The notes under the pieces were generated by a model. The model did not search any database and was not told the origin of the DNA. It worked only from the letters and a program-made list of their open reading frames with translations. This document shows positions 14,986 to 16,821 of a stretch of 16,821 nt of DNA, piece after piece. Numbering within the stretch: the first letter of the stretch is position 1; the number at the start of each line of letters is the position of its first letter. The stretch spans positions 1-16,821 of the forward strand of contig CAZMVU010000101.1 in the NCBI GenBank assembly GCA_964569295.1, in the 5' to 3' direction. The position numbers and the translations under genes are program-made. This stretch comes from CAZMVU01 sp964569295 (GTDB taxonomy: Bacteria > Hydrogenedentota > Hydrogenedentia > Hydrogenedentales > JAGMZX01).

Positions 14986-15008
14986 CAGTTTCTCCGAAAC
15001 GGGATGGA

Positions 15009-15048
15009 GGGGGACACCTTATCTATTGTCTAAGACAAGGTGTCCCCC
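15009..15048. repeat. Nested palindrome between convergent genes (REP-like, possible bidirectional terminator)
   Basis: GGGGGACACCTT (15009-15020) pairs perfectly with AAGGTGTCCCCC (15037-15048). Inside lies a second hairpin, TTGTC-TAA-GACAA (15026-15038), whose last bases overlap the outer arm, so the two folds partly compete. It sits between the convergent metallophosphoesterase and sulfatase genes. There is no T-run on either side, so it would be at most a weak terminator. The layout, an asymmetric imperfect long palindrome with a fixed GGGGACACCTT end, resembles REP elements mobilised by RAYT transposases; that is inference. Confidence 0.7.
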
Positions 15049-15056
15049 GATTGTAT

Positions 15057-16457
15057 TCACCGGTAATATCTGCCGTCCGGGGCGCTTGGTTCGATTTGTG
15101 GCGGCGCCGGTTCATGCTGCGCGTCCATCTGCCTCTTCAGGCGCAATGCGACCCGCGCGTGTTTATCCGCGAGATCATTCTTTTCCGCGATGTCCTGCGA
15201 CAGGTCATAGAGTTGTACCGGCGCGCCCGGGTTCGGTTGTACGATCTTCCACTTGCCCATGCGCAACGCACGGCCGTCGTCCGTCTCCCAATAGAGCACG
15301 CGTTCTTCCGCTGGTGCCGCCGGGTCCTTCAGCGCAGCCACGACGGACGTGCCGTCGTTCTCCGGCACACTGTCCACACCCGCGAGCGCCGCGAAGGTCG
15401 GCATGACATCCGCGAAATGCCAGGGGAATTCGCTTGTGGTATCCGCCGGCACCGTGCCCGGCCACCACGCCACCGCCGGCACCCGGATACCACCCTCGTA
15501 CATGTCGTATTTGTAGCCGCGCAGGCCGCCGCGCCCGTTGAAGAAGTCCGTGCATGCCAGCGAATAGCGGTCCGGGCCATTGTCCGACGTGAAAATAACC
15601 AGCGTGTCCTCCGCCATGCCCTTCTTATCGAGCAGATCGAGCACCTGGCCCACGCCCGCGTCCATGCGCGAGATCATCCCTGCCATGTTCGCCTTCGGCG
15701 TTTTGGGGAACGCATAGCCCTCGCGCCACCGGTACTCGGGCGGATCCTCTTCCCACTGGCCGAGATAGGGTTCCATGCTGTCTTCGGGGACCGTCCATTC
15801 GTGGTGGGGGATGGTCAGCGAGAGGAAACAGAAGAACGGCGCCTCGCGCGCTTCGCCGATCCAGTCCAGGCATTTCTCCATGACCACATCGTGCGTGTAC
15901 TGCGTGCGTTGGCCGTCCATGTTGCCCGGCAGCGGATACTTATCCTCGTTGTGCCAGAGGTAGTCCGTATAGTAGAAGTGCGCGTGTTTCTGGTGAAGCA
16001 CGCCGAAGAACTCGTCGAAGCCCTGCTTATTCGGTGCGCCCGTGGTGTAGGCATCACCAAGCCCCCACTTGCCGAAGAGTCCGGTTTCATACCCGGCGGT
16101 TTTCAGCACCTCTGCCACGGTTACGTCTTCATCGCGCAGCGGGATGCCGCCGCTGTTGCCGCGCACGGGCGTGTGCCCTGTGTGCAGGCCCGTCATGAGC
16201 ACACTGCGCGACGCCGCGCACAGTGGACACCCGGCATAGGCATCCGTAAACCGCATGCCCTCGGCGGCCATGCGGTCGATGTGCGGGGTCTTGATCTTAT
16301 CCTGGCCATAGCATCCGATGTGGCCATAGCCCAGATCATCCGCCATAATGAACACGATGTTCGGCTTCTTTGCCGGGGCGGCGCCTGCGCCGGTTGCAGG
16401 TAAGGCCATCGCCGCCGCCGCCATGCCCGTACACTTGAGGAATGTCCTGCGATTCAT
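15057..16457 (-). CDS. Tat-exported sulfatase (formylglycine-dependent)
   Basis: 466 residues. The twin-arginine leader is MNRRTFLKCTGMAAAAMALP (1 to about 27), with TTGGAGG just upstream of the ATG. Metal ligands are D40-D41 (IMADDLGYG) and D292-N293 (SDNG). The active-site signature is C80-A-A-S-R84 followed by LMTG, the C-x-A/P-S-R form in which Cys is oxidised to formylglycine; Ala replaces the usual Pro, which anaerobic maturases tolerate. Other conserved points are K130 in GKWGLG, PHHE (218-221) and K316 in GYKYDMYEGGIRVP. It hydrolyses sulfate esters, probably on polysaccharides, outside the cytoplasmic membrane. A sulfatase-maturing enzyme is not in this window. Its neighbours suggest glycan breakdown. 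Confidence 0.94.
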   Translation of the reverse strand: MNRRTFLKCTGMAAAAMALPATGAGAAPAKKPNIVFIMADDLGYGHIGCYGQDKIKTPHIDRMAAEGMRFTDAYAGCPLCAASRSVLMTGLHTGHTPVRGNSGGIPLRDEDVTVAEVLKTAGYETGLFGKWGLGDAYTTGAPNKQGFDEFFGVLHQKHAHFYYTDYLWHNEDKYPLPGNMDGQRTQYTHDVVMEKCLDWIGEAREAPFFCFLSLTIPHHEWTVPEDSMEPYLGQWEEDPPEYRWREGYAFPKTPKANMAGMISRMDAGVGQVLDLLDKKGMAEDTLVIFTSDNGPDRYSLACTDFFNGRGGLRGYKYDMYEGGIRVPAVAWWPGTVPADTTSEFPWHFADVMPTFAALAGVDSVPENDGTSVVAALKDPAAPAEERVLYWETDDGRALRMGKWKIVQPNPGAPVQLYDLSQDIAEKNDLADKHARVALRLKRQMDAQHEPAPPQIEPSAPDGRYYR

Positions 16458-16510
16458 GTTGCCTCCAATCCGCTAGGCGGTATCTACATGGAAAAGTTCA
16501 CCCATTTCAT

Positions 16511-16821
16511 GTCCCCTTTGAAGGGGGCAGCGAGTTTTATCGAGCGGGGGATGTGACACAAGATTGTGCTAACCCTCGGCACGAAGCCCCCTTGTTTCCT
16601 TGCGCTCTTAGGTCCCCCTTTGAAGGGGGCAGCGAGTTTTATCGAGCGCGGGATGTGACACAAGATTGCGCTAACCCTCGGCACGAAGCCCTCTTGTTTC
16701 CTTGCGCTCTTAGGTCCCCCTTTGAAGGGGGCAGCGAGTCTTATCGAGCGGGGGATGTGCGCCTGTCGCGGGATGTGACACAAGATTGCGCTAACCCTCG
16801 GCACGAAGCCCTCTTGTTTCC
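16511..16821. repeat. Three tandem copies of a 102-bp repeat, cut by the window edge
   Basis: Copies begin near 16511, 16612 and 16714. The GAAGGGGG block recurs at exactly 102-bp spacing (16520, 16622, 16724). Copies differ at a few positions, and the third contains an 18-bp insertion after TTATCGAGCG that itself repeats the GGGGATGTG motif. Each unit starts with a hairpin, CCCCCTTTGAAGGGGG. Because 102 is divisible by 3, the minus strand stays open as a 34-residue repeat ORF (16484-16804). It occupies the space upstream of the sulfatase gene, so the sulfatase promoter should lie in or beside it; I could not identify one. Confidence 0.9.

Noticed and set aside
15051..16403. 450-residue plus-strand ORF opposite the sulfatase
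   Set aside because: His/Arg/Val-rich shadow of the sulfatase coding strand, a common effect of high-GC codon use; no domain of its own.
16484..16804. A 106-residue minus-strand ORF made of a 34-residue repeat
   Set aside because: It is open only because the 102-bp DNA repeat is a multiple of three. It has no plausible ribosome binding site or domain, and the same DNA forms hairpins typical of noncoding repeats.

Overview
The window looks like part of a chromosome of a high-GC, diderm (LPS-bearing) bacterium. Genes for LptE, a BamD-like protein and a Tat translocase subunit imply an outer membrane and Tat export. Secreted proteins of the sulfatase, DUF1080 and DUF4838 families are typical of Planctomycetota, Verrucomicrobiota, Lentisphaerota and Hydrogenedentota; Hydrogenedentota or a PVC relative is my best guess. 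This is an inference from gene content, not a marker-gene placement.

Layout. 1-550: a truncated tyrosine integrase ORF, a short repeat cluster, and an initiator tRNA (fMet, minus strand) with its own promoter and terminator. 641-1879: a small zinc-ribbon protein and a small lipoprotein (both minus). 2118-3494: an NtrC-like regulator whose receiver, Walker B and GAFTGA motifs have all decayed. 3750-3938: tatA (minus). 4151-6240: a co-directional set of a six-helix membrane protein, a winged-helix regulator and a membrane-anchored coiled-coil protein. 6410-9109: a minus-strand envelope/replication operon, bamD-like > lptE > holA. 9587-10312: phosphatidylcholine synthase. 10322-16457: a secreted-enzyme region with a DUF4838 protein, a DUF1080 protein, a metallophosphoesterase and a Tat-exported sulfatase. 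16511-16821: three tandem copies of a 102-bp repeat that runs off the end.

How the genes may work together. The last block resembles a polysaccharide or sulfated-glycan utilisation neighbourhood in which all four proteins carry export signals. The sulfatase has a twin-arginine leader, so the tatA product in the same window belongs to the machine that would export it. BamD-like and LptE proteins build the outer membrane, and phosphatidylcholine synthase alters its lipid composition. Strong-looking sigma70-type promoters, several with an extended -10 TGn, are visible before the tRNA, the zinc-ribbon gene, the lipoprotein, tatA, the membrane-protein operon, the bamD operon and pcs.

The most unusual items are the degenerate NtrC-like protein, the membrane protein/regulator/coiled-coil operon of unknown function, and several short palindromic or tandem repeats between genes. 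I did not see a CRISPR array, a toxin-antitoxin pair, a complete insertion sequence or a clear defence system.
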